DNA of 64,000 nt, taken from assembly GCA_029961685.1 (NCBI GenBank), contig JARWKL010000010.1, positions 13,909,931-13,973,930 of the forward strand, given 5' to 3'. Positions within the stretch are counted from its first letter, which is position 1. Every line of letters starts with the position of its first letter. This document shows, in pieces, positions 37,251 to 50,400 of this stretch. The notes below the pieces were generated by a model that searched no databases, had not been told where the DNA came from, and saw only the letters and a list, made by a program, of their open reading frames with translations. The DNA is from Aristolochia californica. Its lineage: Eukaryota > Streptophyta > Magnoliopsida > Piperales > Aristolochiaceae. The translations under genes and the position numbers were made by a program.

Positions 37251-40050
37251 TGTACTAGTGGAATTTCCCAAACATGGATTTTGGGGTTCATTTTTAGTAT
37301 GATATAATTTTCTATTTATTATTATAGTTTTCAAATTTTTTTGCACACATGAACTCTAATATTTTCATTTTGTTGCGATCTTATATCTTTTTTGTTTACG
37401 AGGAAAAATGAGACTCACAAGTTTGTTCCTGAAAAAAAAAAAATTTGAACATCAAAAAATGCGGATGCACAAAAGCTGGGAGAGATAATTCCAAAGAGTA
37501 TCTGTGATTTTTAAGTATAGGCAAAAAAGTGGGTTGTTTGGCTCTGGTAAATATCCAACCACTTGAGAATTCAACTTTTTCTACCCCCCCTTAATTTTTG
37601 GCCACTTGCATCCTCAACATGCTTGTGGCATGCACACCCACCACAAATAAAACATGTTGGGATCAATTACAAGTCCATTTCCAATAAAATTCCACCAAGC
37701 TATTATTAGGGGTTGTACTAGTGGAATTTCCCAAACATGGATTTTGGGGTTCATTTTTAGTGCGTGATATGATTTTCTATTTATTATTATAGTTTTCAAA
37801 TTTTTTTGCACACATGAACTCTAAAATTTTCATTTTTGTTGCGATCTTATATCTTTTTTTGTTTACGAGGAAAAATGGGAGTCACAAGTTTGGACCTGAA
37901 AAAAAGAAAAATTTTGAACATCCAAAATTGGGATGCACAAATGCTGGGAGAGATAATTCCAAAGAGCATCAGTGATTTTTAAGGATAAGCAAAAAAGTGG
38001 GTTGTTTGGTTCTGGTAAATATCCAACCACTTGAGAATTCAACATTTTCTCCCCCCCCATATTTTTTGCCACTTGCATCCTTAACATGCTTGTGGCATGC
38101 TTACCCACCACACTTAAAGCATGTTGGGATCAGTTAGAAGTGCCTTTCCTATAAAATTCCACCAAGCTATTATTAGGGGGTTGTACTAGTGGAATTTCCC
38201 AAACATGGATTTTGGGGTTCATTTTTAGTGCGTGAAATAATTTTCTATTCTTTATTATAGTTTTCAAATTTTTTTGCACACACGAACTCTAAAATTTTCA
38301 TTTTGTTGCGATCTTATATATTTTTTGTTTACGAGGAAAAATATGAGTCACAAGTTTGGACCTGAAAAAAACAAAAATTTTGAAAATCCAAAAATGGGGA
38401 TGCACAAATGCTGGCAGAGATAATTCCAAAGTGTATCTGTGATTTTTAAGGATAGGCAAAAAAGTGGGTTGTTTGGTTCTGGTAAATATCCAACCACATG
38501 AGAATTCAACATTTTCTACCCCCCCATATTTTTGGCCACTTGCATCCTTAACATGCTTGTGGCATGCACACCCACCACACTTAAAGCATGTTGGGATCAG
38601 TTACAAGTCCCTTTCCTATAAAATTCCACCAAGCTATTATTAGGGGGTTGTACTAGTGGAATTTCCCAAACATGGATTTTGGGGTTCATTTTTAGTGCGT
38701 GAAATAATTTTCTATTCATTATTATAGTTTTCAAATTTTTTTGCACACATGAACTCTAAAATTTTCTTTTCTTTGTGATCTTATATCTTTTTTGTTTACG
38801 AGGAAAAATGTGAGTCACAAGTTTGGACCCGAAAAAAAAAAAAAATTGAACATCCAAAATAGGGATGCACAAATGCTGGGAGAGATAATTCCAAAGAGTC
38901 TTTGTGATTTTTTAGGATAGGCAAAAAAGTGGGTTGTTTTGCTCTGGTAAATATCCAACCACTTGAGAATTCAACTTTTTCTACCCCCCCTAATTTTTGG
39001 CCACTTGCATCCTCAACATGCTTGTGGCATGCACGCCCACCACACTCAAAGCATGTTGGGATCAGTTACAAGTCCCTTTCCTATAAAATTCCACCAAGCT
39101 ATTATTAGGGGGTTGTACTAGTGGAATTTCCCAAACTTGGATTTTGGGGTTCATTTTTAGTGCGTGAAATAATTTTCTATTCATTATTATAGTTTTCAAA
39201 TTTTTTTGCACACATGAACTCTAAAATTTTCATTTTGTTGCGATCTTATATCTTTTTTTGTTTACGAGGAAAAATGGGAGTCACAAGTTTGGACCTGAAA
39301 AAAAAAAAATTTTGAACAACAAAAAATGGGGATGCACAAATGCTGAGAGAGATAATTCCAAAGAGTATCTGCGATTTTTAAAGATAGGTAAAAAAGTGGG
39401 TTGTTTGGCTCTGGTAAATATCCGACCACTTGAGAATTCAACTTTTTCTACCCCCCCTTAAATTTTGGCCACTTGCAACCTCAACATGCTTGTGGCATGC
39501 ACACCCACCACACTTAAAGCATGTTGGGATTAGTTACAAGTCCATTTCCTATAAAATTCCACCAAACTATTATTAGGGGGTTGTACTAGTGGAATTTCCC
39601 AAACATGGATTTTGGGGTTCATTTTTAGTGCGTGATATAATTTTCTATTTATTATTATAGTTTTCAAATTTTTTTGCACACATGAACTCTAAAATTTTCA
39701 TTTTTGTTGCGATCTTATATCTTTTTTTGTTTACGAGGAAAAATGGGAGTCACAAGTTTGGACCTGAAAAAAAAAAAAAATTTGAACAACAAAAAATGGG
39801 GATGCACAAATGCTGGGAGAGATAATTCCAAAGAGTATCTGCGATTTTTAAAGATAGGCAAAAAAGTGGGTTGTTTGGCTCTGGTAAATATCCAACCACT
39901 TGAGAATTCAACTTTTTCGACCCCCGCTTAATTTTTGGCCACTTGCATCCTCAACATGCTTGTCACATGCACACCCACCACACTTAAAGCATGATGGGAT
40001 CAGTTACAAGTCCCTTTCCTATAAAATTCCACCAAGCTATTATTAGGCGG
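37250..40050. repeat. Mosaic region with a fourth, partial B-C-D run
   Basis: Units start at 37250, 37713, 38181, 38648, 39113 and 39581. The 37250 unit has a 4 bp loss in the conserved block (TTTTTAGTATGATATAA near 37292). The 37713 unit starts as Q and continues as B (GGTTCTGG, CATGCTTACCC). 38181 is C (AATATGAGTC, CTGGCAGAG), 38648 is D, and 39113 and 39581 are E/Q-like with AACAACAAAAAATGG. No A unit (no BamHI site) follows D here, unlike the other runs. Confidence 0.8.
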
Positions 40051-41444
40051 TTGTACTAGTGGAATTTCCCAAACATGGATTTTGGGGTTCATTTTTAGTG
40101 CGTGAAATAATTTTCTATTCATTATTATAGTTTTCAAATTTTTTTGCACACATGAACTCTAATATTTTCATCTTGTTGCGATCTTATATCTTTTTTGTTT
40201 ACGAGGTAAAATGGGAGTCACAAGTTTGGACCCGAAAAAAAAAAACATTGAACATCCAAAATTGGGATGCACAAATGCTGGGAGAGAAAATTCCAAAGAG
40301 TATCAGTTATTTTTTAGGATAGGAAAAAAGCTGGGTTGTTTGGCTCTGGTAAATTTCCAACCACTTGAGAATTCAACTTTTTCTACCCCCCCTAATTTTT
40401 GGCCACTTGCATCCTCAACATGCTTGTGGCATGCACACCCACCACACTTAAAGCATGTTGGGATCAGTTACAAGTCCCTTTCCTCTAAAATTCCACCAAC
40501 CTATTATTAGGGGGTTGTACTAGTGGAATTTCCCATACATGGATTTTGGGGTTCATTTTTAGTACGTGAAATAATTTTCTATTCATTATTATAGTTTTCA
40601 AATTTTTTTGCACACATGAACTCTAATATTTTCATTTTGTTGCGATCTTATATCTTTTTTTTTTTACGAGGAAAAATGGGACTCACAAGTTTGGATCTGA
40701 AAAAAAAAAAAATTTGAACATAAAAAAATTGGGATGCACAAATGCTGGGAGAGAAAATTCCAAAGAGTATCTGTGATTTTTTAGGATAGCTAAAAACGTG
40801 GGTTGTTTGGCTCTGGTAAATATCCAACCACTTGAGAATTCAACTTTTTCTAGCCCCCCTAATTTTTGGCCACTTGCATCCTCAACATGCTTGTGGCATG
40901 CACACCCACCACACTTAAAGCATGTTGGGATCAGTTACAAGTCCCTTTCCTATAAAATTCCACCAAGCTATTATTAGGGGGTTGTACTAGTGGAATTTCC
41001 CAAACTTGGATTTTGGGGTTCATTTTTAGTGCGTGATATCATTTTCTATTCATTATTATAGTTTTCAAATTTTTTTGCACACATGAACTCTAAAATTTTC
41101 ATTTTTGTTGCGATCTTATATCTTTTTTTGTTTACGAGGAAAAATGGGAGTCACAAGTTTGGATCCGAAAAAAAACAAAAATTTGAACATCCAAAAATGC
41201 ATCAATGCTGGGAGAGATAATTCCAAAGTGTATCTGTGATTTTTAAGGATAGGCAAAAAAGTGGGTTGTTTCGCTCTAGTAAATTTCCAACCACTAGAGA
41301 ATTCAACTTTTTCTACCCCCCCTAATTTTTGGCCACTTGCATCCTCAACATGCTTGTGGCATGCACACCCACCACACTTAAAGCATGTTGGGATCAGTTA
41401 CAAGTCCCTTTCCTATAAAATTCCACCGAGCTATTATTAGGGGG
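40051..41444. repeat. 1394 bp trimer, unit 1
   Basis: Unit starts are 40051, 40515 and 40982. Diagnostic marks are AAAAACATTGAAC (near 40245), TTTCCTCTAAAATTCC with CAACCTATTA, TTCCCATACATGG, TTTTTTTTTTACGAGG, TTCTAGCCCCCC, and an A-type third unit (BamHI at 41161) with AACCACTAGAGAATTC. All recur 1394 bp later. The first two units are relatives of 36320-37249. Confidence 0.9.
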
Positions 41445-42838
41445 TTGTACTAGTGGAATTTCCCAAACATGGATTTTGGGGTTCATTTTTAGTGCGTGAA
41501 ATAATTTTCTATTCATTATTATAGTTTTCAAATTTTTTTGCACACATGAACTCTAAAATTTTCATCTTGTTGCGATCTTATATCTTTTTTGTTTACGAGG
41601 TAAAATGGGAGTCACAAGTTTGGACCCGAAAAAAAAAAACATTGAACATCCAAAATTGGGATGCACAAATGCTGGGAGAGAAAATTCCAAAGAGTATCAG
41701 TTATTTTTTAGGATAGGAAAAAAGCTGGGTTGTTTGGCTCTGGTAAATATCCAACCACTTGAGAATTCAACTTTTTCTACCCCCCCTAATTTTTGGCCAC
41801 TTGCATCCTCAACATGCTTGTGGCATGCACACCCACCACACTTAAAGCATGTTGGGATCAGTTACAAGTCCCTTTCCTCTAAAATTCCACCAACCTATTA
41901 TTAGGGGGTTGTACTAGTGGAATTTCCCATACATGGATTTTGGGGTTCATTTTTAGTACGTGAAATAATTTTCTATTCATTATTATAGTTTTCAAATTTT
42001 TTTGCACACATGAACTCTAATATTTTCATTTTGTTGCGATCTTATATCTTTTTTTTTTTACGAGGAAAAATGGGACTCACAAGTTTGGATCTGAAAAAAA
42101 AAAAAATTTGAACATAAAAAAATTGGGATGCACAAATGCTGGGAGAGAAAATTCCAAAGAGTATCTGTGATTTTTTAGGATAGCTAAAAACGTGGGTTGT
42201 TTGGCTCTGGTAAATATCCAACCACTTGAGAATTCAACTTTTTCTAGCCCCCCTAATTTTTGGCCACTTGCATCCTCAACATGCTTGTGGCATGCACACC
42301 CACCACACTTAAAGCATGTTGGGATCAGTTACAAGTCCCTTTCCTATAAAATTCCACCAAGCTATTATTAGGGGGTTGTACTAGTGGAATTTCCCAAACT
42401 TGGATTTTGGGGTTCATTTTTAGTGCGTGATATCATTTTCTATTCATTATTATAGTTTTCAAATTTTTTTGCACACATGAACTCTAAAATTTTCATTTTT
42501 GTTGCGATCTTATATCTTTTTTTGTTTACGAGGAAAAATGGGAGTCACAAGTTTGGATCCGAAAAAAAACAAAAATTTGAACATCCAAAAATGCATCAAT
42601 GCTGGGAGAGATAATTCCAAAGTGTATCTGTGATTTTTAAGGATAGGCAAAAAAGTGGGTTGTTTCGCTCTAGTAAATTTCCAACCACTAGAGAATTCAA
42701 CTTTTTCTACCCCCCCTAATTTTTGGCCACTTGCATCCTCAACATGCTTGTGGCATGCACACCCACCACACTTAAAGCATGTTGGGATCAGTTACAAGTC
42801 CCTTTCCTATAAAATTCCACCGAGCTATTATTAGGGGG
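41445..42838. repeat. 1394 bp trimer, unit 2
   Basis: Unit starts are 41445, 41909 and 42376, each exactly 1394 bp after its partner. BamHI falls at 42555. Units 1 and 2 differ by only a few bases (for example GTAAATTTCC at 40351 against GTAAATATCC at 41745, and TAATATTTTC against TAAAATTTTC), so this is among the most recent tandem events in the window. Confidence 0.9.
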
Positions 42839-43302
42839 TTGTACTAGTGGAATTTCCCAAACATGGATTTTGGGGTTCATTTTTAGTGCGTGAAATAATT
42901 TTCTATTCATTATTATAGTTTTCAAATTTTTTTGCACACATGAACTCTAAAATTTTCATCTTGTTGTGATCTTATATCTTTTTTGTTTACGAGGTAAAAT
43001 GGGAGTCACAAGTTTGGACCCGAAAAAAAAAAACATTGAACATCCAAAATTGGGATGCACAAATGCTGGGAGAGAAAATTCCAAAGAGTATCAGTTATTT
43101 TTTAGGATAGGAAAAAAGCTGGGTTGTTTGGCTCTGGTAAATATCCAACCACTTGAGAATTCAACTTTTTCTACCCCCCCTAATTTTTGGCCACTTGCAT
43201 CCTCAACATGCTTGTGGCATGCACACCCACCACACTTAAAGCATGTTGGGATCAGTTACAAGTCCCTTTCCTATAAAATTCCACCAAGCTATTATTAGGG
43301 GG
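42839..43302. repeat. 1394 bp trimer, partial unit 3
   Basis: Only the first of the three units is present, with AAAAACATTGAAC and GAAAAAAGCTGGG. Its tail reverts to the common CCTATAAAATTCCACCAAGC instead of the trimer's CTCTAAAATTCCACCAACC, placing the end of the repeat near 43260. Confidence 0.82.
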
Positions 43303-44570
43303 TTGTACTAGTGGAATTTCCCAAACATGGATTTTGGGGTTCATTTTTAGTGCGTGAAATAATTTTCTATTCATTATTATAGTTTTAAAATTTTTTTGCA
43401 CACATGAACTCTAAAATTTTCATTTTGTTGCGATCTTATATCTTTTTTGTTTACGAATTAAAATGGGAGTCACAAGTTTGGACCCGAAAAAAAAAAATTT
43501 TGAACATCCAAAATTGGGACGCACAAATGCTGGGAGAGAAAATTCCAAAGAGTATCAGTTATTTTTTAGGATAGGAAAAAAACTGGGTTGTTTGGCTCTG
43601 GTAAATATCCAACCACTTGAGAATTCAACTTTTTCTACCCCCCTTAATTTTGGCCACTTGCATCCTGAACAAGCTTGTGGCATGCACACCCACCACACTT
43701 AAAGCATGTTGGGATCAGTTACAAGTCCCATTCTATAAAATTCCACCAAACAATTATTAGGCGGTTGTACTAGTGGAATTTCCCAAACATGGATTTTGGG
43801 GTTCATTTTTAGTGCGTGATATAATTTTCTATTCATTATTATAGTTTTCAAATTTTTTTGCCCTCATGAACTCTAATATTTTCATTTTGTTGCGATCTTA
43901 TATCTTTTTTGTTTACGAGGAAAAATGGGAGTCACAAGTTTGGACCTGAAAAAAAAAAATTTTGAACATCAAAAAATGGGGGTGCACAAATGCTGGGAGA
44001 GATAATTCCAAAGAGTATCTGTGATTTTTAAGTATAGGCAAAAAAGTGGGTTGTTTGGCTCTGGTAAATATCCAACCACTTGAGAATTCAAGTTTTTCTA
44101 CCCCACCTTAATTTTTGGCCACTTGCATCCTCAACATGCTTGTGGCATGCACACCCACCACACTTAAAGCATGTTGGGATCAGTTACAAGTCCCTTTCCT
44201 ATAAAATTCCACCAAGCTATTATTAGGGGGTTGTACTAGTGGAATTTCCCAAACATGGATTTTGGGATGCATTTTTAGTGCATGAAATAATTTTCTTTTT
44301 ATTATTATAGTTTTCAAATTTTTTTGCACACATGAACTCTAAAATTTTCATTTTGTTGCGATCTTATATCTTTTTTGTTTACGAGGAAAAATGGGAGTCA
44401 CAAGTTTGTTCCTGAAAAAAAAAAAAATTTGAACATCAAAAAAATCGGGATGCACAAAAGCTGGGAGAGATAATTCCAAAGAGTATCTGTGATTTTTAAG
44501 TATAGGCAAAAAAGTGGGTTGTTTGGCTCTGGTAAATATCCAACCACTTGAGAATTCAACTTTTTCTACC
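43303..44570. repeat. Mosaic monomers before the P-Q-R-S-T region
   Basis: Units start at 43303, 43765 and 44231. The first has TTTACGAATTAAAATGG and CTGAACAAGCTTGTGG. The second has TTTGCCCTCATGAAC. The third has TTTGGGATGCATTTTTAGTGCATG and the P mark GTTTGTTCCTG. No gene is seen. Confidence 0.82.
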
Positions 44571-46880
44571 CCACCTTAATTATTGGCCACTTGCATCCTC
44601 AACATGCTTGTGGCATGCACACCTACCACACTTAAAGCATGTTGGGATCAGTTACAAATCCATTTCCTATAAAATTCCACCAAGCTATTATTAGGGGTTG
44701 TACTAGTGGAATTTCCCAAACATGGATTTTGGGGTTCATTTTTAGTGCGTGATATAATTTTCTATTTATTATTATAGTTTTCAAATTTTTTTGCACACAT
44801 GAACTCTAAAATTTTCATTTTGTTGCGATCTTATATCTTTTTTGTTTACGAGGAAAAATGGGAGTCACAAGTTTGTTCCTGAAAAAAAAAAAAATTTGAA
44901 CATCAAAAAATGGGGATGCACAAAAGCTGGGAGAGATATTTCCAAAGAGTATCTGTGATTTTTAAGTATAGGCAAAAAAGTGGGTTGTTTGGCTCTGGTA
45001 AATATCCAACCACTTGAGAATTCAACTTTTTCTACCCCCCCTTAATTTTTGGCCACTTGCATCCTCAACATGCTTGTGGCATGCACACCGACCACAAATA
45101 AAACATGTTGGGATCAATTACAAGTCCATTTCCTATAAAATTCCACCAAGCTATTATTAGGGGTTGTACTAGTGGAATTTCCCAAACATGGATTTTGGGG
45201 TTCATTTTTAGTGCGTGATATAATTTTCTATTTATTATTATAGTTTTCAAATTTTTTTGCACACATGAACTCTAAAATTTTCATTTTTGTTGCGATCTTA
45301 TATCTTTTTTTGTTTACGAGGAAAAATGGGAGTCACAAGTTTGGACCTGAAAAAAAAACAAAATTTGAACAACAAAAAATGGGGATGCACAAATGCTGGG
45401 AGAGATAATTCCAAAGAGTATCTGCGATTTTTAAAGATAGGCAAAAAAGTGGGTTGTTTGGCTCTGGTAAATATCCAACCACTTGAGAATTCAACTTTTT
45501 CTACCCCCCTTAATTTTTGGCCACTTGCAACCTGAACATGCTTGTGGCATGCACACCCACCACACTTAAAGCATGTTGGGATCAGTTACAAGTCCCTTTC
45601 CTATAAAATTCCACCAAACTATTATTAGGAGGTTGTACTAGTGGAATTTCCCAAACATGGATTTTGGGGTTCATTTTTAGTGCGTGATATAATTTTCTAT
45701 TCATTTTTATAGTTTTCAAATTTTCTTGCACACATGAACTCTAAAATTTTCATTTTGTTGCGATCTTATATCTTTTTCGTTTACGAGGAAAAATGGGACT
45801 CACAAGTTTGGACCTGAAAAAAAAAAAGTTGAACATCAAAAAATGGGGATGCACAAATGCTGGGAGAGAAAATTCCAAAGAGTATCTGTAATTTTTAAGG
45901 ATAGGCAAAAAAGTTGGTTGTTTAGCTCAGGTAAATATCCAACCACTTGAGAATTCAACTTTTTCTACCCCTCCTTAATTTTTGGCCACTTTCATCCTCA
46001 ACATCCTTGTGGCATGCACACCCACCACACTTAAAGCATGATGGGATCAGTTACAAGTCCCTTTCCTATAAAATTCCACCAAGCTATTATTAGGCGGTTG
46101 TACTAGTGGAATTTCCCAAACATGGATTTTGGGGTTCATTTTTAGTGCGTGAAATAATTTTCTATTCATTATTATAGTTTTCAAATTTTTTTGCACACAT
46201 GAAGTCTAAAATTTTCATTTTGTTGCGATCTTATATCTTTTTTGTTTACGAGGAAAAATGGGAGTCACAAGTTTGGACCTGAAAAAAAAAAATTTTGAAC
46301 ATAAAAAAATGGGATGCACAAATGCTAGGAGAGATAATTCCAAAGAGTATCTGTGATTTTTAAGGATAGGCAAAAAAGTAGGTTGTTTGGCTCTAGTAAA
46401 TATCGACCCACTTGAGAATTCAACTTTTTCTACCCCCCCTAATTTTTGGCCACTTGCATCCTCAACATGCTTGTGGCATGCACACCCACCGCACTTAAAG
46501 CATGTTGGGATCAGTTACAAGTCCCTTTCCTATAAAATTCCACCAAGCTATTATTAGGGGTTGTACTAGTGGAATTTCCCAAACAAGGATTTTGGGGTTC
46601 ATTTTTAGTGCGTGAAATAATTTTCTATTCATTATTTTAGTTTTCAAATTTTTTTGTACACATGAAGTCTAAAATTTTCATTTTTTTGAGATCTTATATC
46701 TTTTTTGTTTACGAGGAAAAATGGGACTCACAAGTTTGGATCTGAAAAAAAAAAAAAATTGAACATAAAAAAATTGGGATGCACAAATGCTGGGAGAGAA
46801 AATTCCAAAGAGTATCTGTGATTTTTTAGGATAGGCAAAAAAGTGGGTTGTTTGGCTCTGGTAAATATCCAACCACTTGA
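44571..46880. repeat. P-Q-R-S-T block, copy 1 (2.3 kb; partner 51463-53780)
   Basis: Starting at CCACCTTAATTATTGG, the order is P (GTTTGTTCCTG; 44698), Q (CGACCACAAATAAAACATG, AACAACAAAAAATGG; 45164), R (TTAGGAGGTTG, TTCATTTTTATAG, TTTTTCGTTTACG, AAGTTGGTTG; 45633), S (TTAGGCGGTTG, ATCGACCCAC; 46098) and T (ATGAAGTC, TTTTTTTGAGATC, GGATCTG; 46561). The same order and private variants occur 6892 bp downstream. Confidence 0.88.
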
Positions 46881-47026
46881 GAATTCAAATTTTTCTACCC
46901 CCCCTAATTTTTGGCCACTTGCATCCTCAACATGCTTGTGGCATGCACACCCACCACACTTAAAGCATGTTGGGATCAGTTACAAGTCCCTTTCCTATAA
47001 AATTCCACCAAGCTATTATTAGGGGG

Positions 47027-47426
47027 TTGTACTAGTGGAATTTCCCAAACATGGATTTTGGGATTCATTTTTAGTGCGTGAAATAATTTTCTATTCATTA
47101 GTATAGTTTTCAAATTTTTTTGCACACATGAACTCTAAAATTTTCATTTTGTTACGATCTTACATCTTTTTTGTTTACGAGGTAAAATGGGGATGCACAA
47201 ATGCTGGGAGAGAAAATTCCAAAGAGTATCAGTTATTTTTTAGGATAGGAAAAAAACTGGGTTGTTTGGCTCTGGTAAATTTCCAACCACTTGAGAATTC
47301 AACTTTTTCTACCCCCCCTAATTTTTGGCCACTTGCATCCTCAACATGCTTGTGGCATGCACACCCACCACACTTAAAGCATGATGGGATCAGTTACAAG
47401 TCCCTTTCCTATAAAATTCCACCAAA
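47027..47426. repeat. Monomer shortened by two deletions (~400 bp)
   Basis: The unit lacks about 51 bp between GAGGTAAAATGGG and GATGCACAAATG (join at about 47184-47192), removing the GTCACAAGTTTGG segment and the whole A-run. A second loss of about 37 bp at 47422-47427 joins CACCAAAC to CAGGATTTTGGGG and removes the SpeI landmark of the next unit. Together the two account for the 88 bp shortfall between starts 47027 and 47869 against two full units. Both joins lie at short direct repeats (AAAATGGG and CCAAAC). Confidence 0.88.
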
Positions 47427-50400
47427 CCAGGATTTTGGGGTTCATTTTTAGTGGGTGAAATAATTTTCTATTCATTATTATAGTTTTCAAATTTTTTTGC
47501 ACACATGAACTCTAAAATTTTCATTTTGTTGCGATCTTATATCTTTTTTGTTTACGAGGAAAAATGGGAGTCACAAGTTTGGACCTGAAAAAAAAAAATT
47601 TTGAACATAAAAAAATGGGGATGCACAAATGCTGGGAGAGATAATTCCAAAGAGTATCTTTGATTTTTAAGGATAGGCAAAAAAAGTAGGTTGTTTGGGT
47701 CTGGTAAATATCGACCCACTTGAGAATTCAACTTTTTCTACCCCCCCTAATTTTTGGCCACTTGCATCCTCAACATGCTTGTGGCATGCACACCCACCGC
47801 ACTTAAAGCATGTTGGGATCAGTTACAAGTCCCTTTCCTATAAAATTCCACCAAGCTATTATTAGGGGTTGTACTAGTGGAATTTCCCAAACATGGATTT
47901 TGGGGTTCATTTTTAGTGCGTGAAATAATTTTCTATTCATTATTATAGTTTTCTAATTTTTTTGCACACATGAAGTCCAAAATTTTCATTTTTTTGCGAT
48001 CTTATATCTATTTTGTTTACGAGAAAAAATGGGACTCACAAGTTTGGATCTGAAAAAAAAAAAATTTGAACATAAAAAAATTGGGATGCACAAATGCTGG
48101 GAGAGAAAATTCCAAAGAGTATCTGTGATTTTTTAGGATAGGCAAAAAAGTGGGTTGTTTGGCTCTGGTAAATATCCAACCACTTGAGAATTCAACTTTT
48201 TCTACCCCCCCTAATTTTTGGCCACTTGCATCCTCAACATGCTTGTGGCATGCACACCCACCACACTTAAAGCATGTTGGGATCAGTTACAAGTCCCTTT
48301 CCTATAAAATTCCACCAAGCTATTATTAGGGGGTTGTACTAGTGGAATTTCCCAAACATGGATTTTGGGATTCATTTTTAGTGCGTGAAATAATTTTCTA
48401 TTCATTATTACAGTTTTCAAATTTTTTTGCACACATGAACTCTAAAATTTTCATTTTGTTGCGATCTTATATCTTTTTTGTTTACGAGGAAAAATGGGAG
48501 TCACATGTTTCGATCTGAAAAAAAAAAAATTTGAACATTAAAAAATGGGGATGCACAAATGCTGGGAGAGATAATTCCAAAGAGTATCTGTGATTTTTAA
48601 GTATAGGCAAAAAAGTGGGTTGTTTGGCTCTGGTAAATATCCAACCACTTGAGAATTCAACTTTTTCTACCCCACCTTAATTTTTGGCCACTTGCATCCT
48701 CAACATGCTTGTGGCATGCACACCTACCACACTTAAAGCATGTTGGGATCAGTTACAAGTCCATTTCCTATAAAATTCCACCAAGCTATTATTAGGGGTT
48801 GTACTAGTGGAATTTCCCAAACATGGATTTTGGGGTTCATTTTTAGTGCGTGATATAATTTTCTATTTATTATTATAGTTTTCAAATTTTTTTGCACACA
48901 TGAACTCTAAAATTTTCATTTTTGTTGCGATCTTATATCTTTTTTTGTTTACGAGGAAAAATGGGAGTCACAAGTTTGGACCTGAAAAAAAAAAAAAAAT
49001 TTGAACAACAAAAAATGGGGATGCACAAATGCTGGGAGAGATAATTCCAAAGAGTATCTGCGATTTTTAAAGATAGGCAAAAAAGTGGGTTGTTTGGCTC
49101 TGGTAAATATCCAACCACTTGAGAATTCAACTTTTTCTACCCCCTTAATTTTTGGCCACTTGCATCCTGAACATGCTTGTGGCATGCACACCCACCACAC
49201 TTAAAGCATGTTGGGATCAGTTACAAGTCCCTTTCCTATAAAATTCCACCAAGCTATTATTAGGGGGTTGTACTAGTGGAATTTCCCAAACATGGATTTT
49301 GGGGTTCATTTTTAGTGCGTGAAATAATTTTCTATTCATTATTATAGTTTTCAAATTTTTTTGCACACATGAACTCTAAAATTTTCATTTTTTTGTGATC
49401 TTATATCTTTTTCGTTTACGTGGAAAAATGGGACTCACAAGTTTGGACCTGAAAAAAAAAAATTTGAACATCAAAAAGTGGGGATGCACAAATGCTGGGA
49501 GAGAAAATTCCAAAGAGTATCTGTAATTTTTAAGGATAGGCAAAAAAGTTGGTTGTTTAGCTCAGGTAAATATCCAACCACTTGAGAATTCAACTTTTTC
49601 TACCCCTCCTTAATTTTTGGCCACTTTCATCCTCAACATCCTTGCGGCATGCACACCCACCACACTTAAAGCATGATGGGATCAGTTACAAGTCCCTTTC
49701 CTATAAAATTCCACCAAGCTATTATTAGGCGGTTGTACTAGTGGAATTTCCCAAACATGGATTTTAGGGTTCATTTTTAGTGCGTGAAATAATTTTCTAT
49801 TCATTATTATAGTTTTCAAATTTTCTTGCACACATGAACTCTAAGATTTTCATTTTGTTGCGATCTTATATCTTTTTTGTTTACGAGGTAAAATGGGAGT
49901 CACAAGTTTGGACCCGAAAAAAAAAAATTTTGGACATCCAAAATTGGGATGCACAAATGCTGGGAGAGAAAATTCCAAAGAGTATCAGTTATTTTTTAGG
50001 ATAGGAAAAAAACTGGGTTGTTTGGCTCTGGTAAATTTCCAACCACTTGAGAATTCAACTTTTTCTACCCCCCCTAATTTTTGGCCACTTGCATCCTCAA
50101 CATGCTTTTGGCATGCACACCCACCACACTTAAAGCATGTTGGGATCAGTTACAAGTCCTTTTCCTATAAAATTCCACCAAGCTATTAATAGGGGTTGTA
50201 CTAGTGGAATTTCCCAAACATGGATTTTGGGGTTCATTTTTAGTGCGTGATATAATTTTCTATTCATTATTATAGTTTTCAAATTTTTTTGCACACATGA
50301 ACTCTAATATTTTCATTTTGTTGCGATCTTATATCTTTTTTTTTTTACGAGGAAAAATGAGACTCACAAGTTTGGATATGAAAAAAAAAAAATTTGAACA

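Noticed and set aside
47128..47451. 107-codon open frame over the shortened monomer
   Set aside because: It is open only because the two deletions removed the A-run and a unit boundary. It is not shared with any other unit.
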